A DNA stretch of 64,000 bases, taken from Bacteroidota bacterium. Lineage in GTDB: Bacteria; Bacteroidota; Bacteroidia; UKL13-3. Shown in pieces: positions 62,648-64,000 of this stretch. The translations under genes were made by a program, and so were the position numbers. The DNA lies in contig JAUXUD010000082.1 in the NCBI GenBank assembly GCA_030680835.1, positions 62,001-126,000 on the forward strand, given 5' to 3'. The notes beneath the pieces are model-generated. The model was not told where the DNA came from, did not search any database, and saw only the letters and a list, made by a program, of their open reading frames with translations. Position 1 is the stretch's first letter. The number at the start of each line of letters is the position of its first letter.

Positions 62648-63409
62648 ATGATGTTAAGTATAAAGAATTTAAGTGCAGAAATAGACGGAAAGAAAATCCT
62701 TGACGGATTGGAATTAGAAATAAAAGCAGGTGAAGTACATGCAATCATGGGTCCGAACGGAGCCGGCAAAAGTACATTATCTGCAGTATTGGCCGGCAGG
62801 CCCGAATATGTGGTAACAGGTGGTACTGTTACATATATGGGAAAGAATTTACTGGATATGTCGCCCGAAGACAGGGCTTGTGAAGGCGTATTTCTAGCAT
62901 TTCAGTATCCGGTTGAAATACCCGGGGTATCAACCACAAACTTTTTAAAAACAGCTGTAAATCAAAAACGCTTATACAATGGCCTTGAACCCATGGAAGC
63001 AACCGATTTTTTGAAAATGATGCGTCAGAAAATGGAATTGGTGGAAATGGACAAATCACTAACAGGCCGTTCATTGAATGAAGGCTTTAGCGGAGGAGAA
63101 AAGAAGCGTAATGAGGTTTTCCAAATGGCCATGCTTGAACCCAACCTGGCAATATTGGATGAAACAGATTCGGGTTTGGATATAGATGCGCTGCGTCTGG
63201 TTTCAAACGGAGTAAACAAAATGCGTAATACGGAACGTTCATTTGTGGTAATAACCCATTATCAGCGTTTGCTTGATTATATCATTCCCGATTTTGTGCA
63301 TGTACTATACAAGGGTAAAATTGTAAAAAGCGGTGATAAGGAACTGGCCAAAGAGCTTGAAGTAAAGGGATATGATTGGATTAAGAACGAACTGGAAGCA
63401 GCAGTGTAG
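62648..63409 (+). CDS. sufC: Fe-S cluster assembly ATPase SufC
   Basis: The 253-residue ABC-type ATPase has Walker A GPNGAGKST (~35-43), signature SGGEKKRNE, Walker B LAILDETDSGLD and switch His in ITHYQR. It powers SufBCD and does not transport. Two adjacent ATGs at 62648 and 62651 could both serve as the start. It begins nine bases after sufB. Confidence 0.97.
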   Translation: MMLSIKNLSAEIDGKKILDGLELEIKAGEVHAIMGPNGAGKSTLSAVLAGRPEYVVTGGTVTYMGKNLLDMSPEDRACEGVFLAFQYPVEIPGVSTTNFLKTAVNQKRLYNGLEPMEATDFLKMMRQKMELVEMDKSLTGRSLNEGFSGGEKKRNEVFQMAMLEPNLAILDETDSGLDIDALRLVSNGVNKMRNTERSFVVITHYQRLLDYIIPDFVHVLYKGKIVKSGDKELAKELEVKGYDWIKNELEAAV

Positions 63410-63418
63410 CAATAAAAA

Positions 63419-64000
63419 ATGTTAGCAGAAATTATAAATTCTAATTTTAACCGGTACGCATCTGGTGCTGAAAAAGACCTGTTTTTCGAGACCCGAAAAC
63501 AGGCATTTGAGGCATTTGAAACTATGGGATTTCCAACTCAGAAAAATGAAGAGTGGAAATATACCAATATTAAAGGAGTTACTGCAGGGAGCTTTGAAAT
63601 GAGTGATGAACGCCCGGCACATGCAAAAACAATATTTGAAAAATCGGTATTAAATGAAATCAAGGCCAATCAACTCATATTTGTAAACGGCATATTTTAT
63701 CCTGATTTGTCAATTTTATTAGAAAAAGATAAATCCATTGTTCTAACAAATTTAGCGAATGCAAGAACAGAATACAGCGAATTGTTTAACCGGCATTTTT
63801 CAAAATATGCCAAAACAGAAGAACATTCATTAAATGCACTCAATACAGCATTATTGAATGATGGGGCCTTTATATATGTTCCTGAAGGCGTAAAGCCTGA
63901 ATATCCTGTGATTATTAACCATTATATTGACTCAACGCATATCAATGTGTTGGTTCAGCCGCGAAACCTGATGGTGATAGATAAAGGAGCTGAAATTACG
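63419..64000 (+). CDS. sufD: Fe-S cluster assembly protein SufD, N-terminal part (runs off window)
   Basis: An open frame of 194 codons from the ATG at 63419 continues to the window edge without a stop. The N-terminal features fit SufD: FPTQKNEEWKYTNIK (the usual EEWRYT motif), then NDGAFIYVPEGVKPEYPVII, the same strand pattern as in SufB. It begins nine bases after sufC. The C-terminal half is not visible, so completeness cannot be judged. Confidence 0.93.
   Translation, partial: MLAEIINSNFNRYASGAEKDLFFETRKQAFEAFETMGFPTQKNEEWKYTNIKGVTAGSFEMSDERPAHAKTIFEKSVLNEIKANQLIFVNGIFYPDLSILLEKDKSIVLTNLANARTEYSELFNRHFSKYAKTEEHSLNALNTALLNDGAFIYVPEGVKPEYPVIINHYIDSTHINVLVQPRNLMVIDKGAEIT

Overview
The window is 64 kb of AT-rich chromosome from a member of the Bacteroidota, most likely a Sphingobacteriia- or Chitinophagia-like lineage. 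Support comes from many secreted proteins with type IX secretion (T9SS) C-terminal sorting domains, a gliding-motility-type C-terminal domain, GldL/GldM family proteins, LruC and DUF1573 proteins, and -7 promoter elements of the Bacteroidota type TAnnTTTG or TAnnTTCG close to many starts. I see no rRNA, tRNA, CRISPR array, prophage or intact insertion sequence.

Layout. 0.2-6.3 kb: a periplasmic-binding-protein-like exported protein, guaA, mnmH (selU), and an LruC-domain secreted protein with a small lipoprotein. 6.6-13.0 kb: a lipid A/LPS inner-core sugar region, with a tight kdnA-kdnB-kdsA operon (8-amino-Kdo pathway), a transaldolase-like/CBS fusion where an arabinose-5-phosphate isomerase would be expected, and a KdsC-like phosphatase. 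Two unrecognised exported proteins are interspersed. 13.2-22.5 kb: polyphosphate kinase, a small dimeric-barrel-like protein, a GT4 glycosyltransferase, a Big2-repeat T9SS cargo protein, CCA-adding enzyme, a pRiA4b ORF-3-like protein and a DnaQ-like exonuclease. 22.7-33.6 kb: a giant gliding-CTD protein, a sirtuin, and a tight five-gene operon for a second GldL/GldM-like motor (coiled-coil membrane protein, GldL-like, two different GldM-like proteins, an outer-membrane beta-helix protein). 33.8-42.0 kb: omega-amidase, DUF1573 protein, HtrA protease, ABC exporter, fabD, a QueD/PTPS enzyme, MgtC-like protein and two small unknowns. 42.3-50.2 kb: two large T9SS cargo proteins (PKD-rich; arylsulfotransferase-like). 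50.3-64 kb: DEAD-box helicase, Hsp20, ribF, M23/LysM peptidase, two alpha/beta hydrolases, a LamG-domain T9SS cargo protein, and sufBCD (sufD runs off the end).

Two regions deserve most attention. First, the Kdo region encodes synthesis of Kdo and its 8-amino derivative, but the A5P-forming step appears to be represented by a Schiff-base aldolase fused to the CBS pair normally found on KdsD. Second, the GldLM-like operon lacks gldK/gldN and carries two unequal GldM proteins, so it looks like a proton-driven motor with a job other than canonical type IX secretion or gliding.

A third layer is non-coding. Short tandem arrays of 7-bp (TGTACGA; ATAACTC; ATTCTTA) and 8-bp (NNGTAGGA) units sit mainly at gene ends and often begin at, or even supply, the stop codon. 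Together with inverted repeats and REP-like palindromes they appear to form the 3' boundaries of many genes here.
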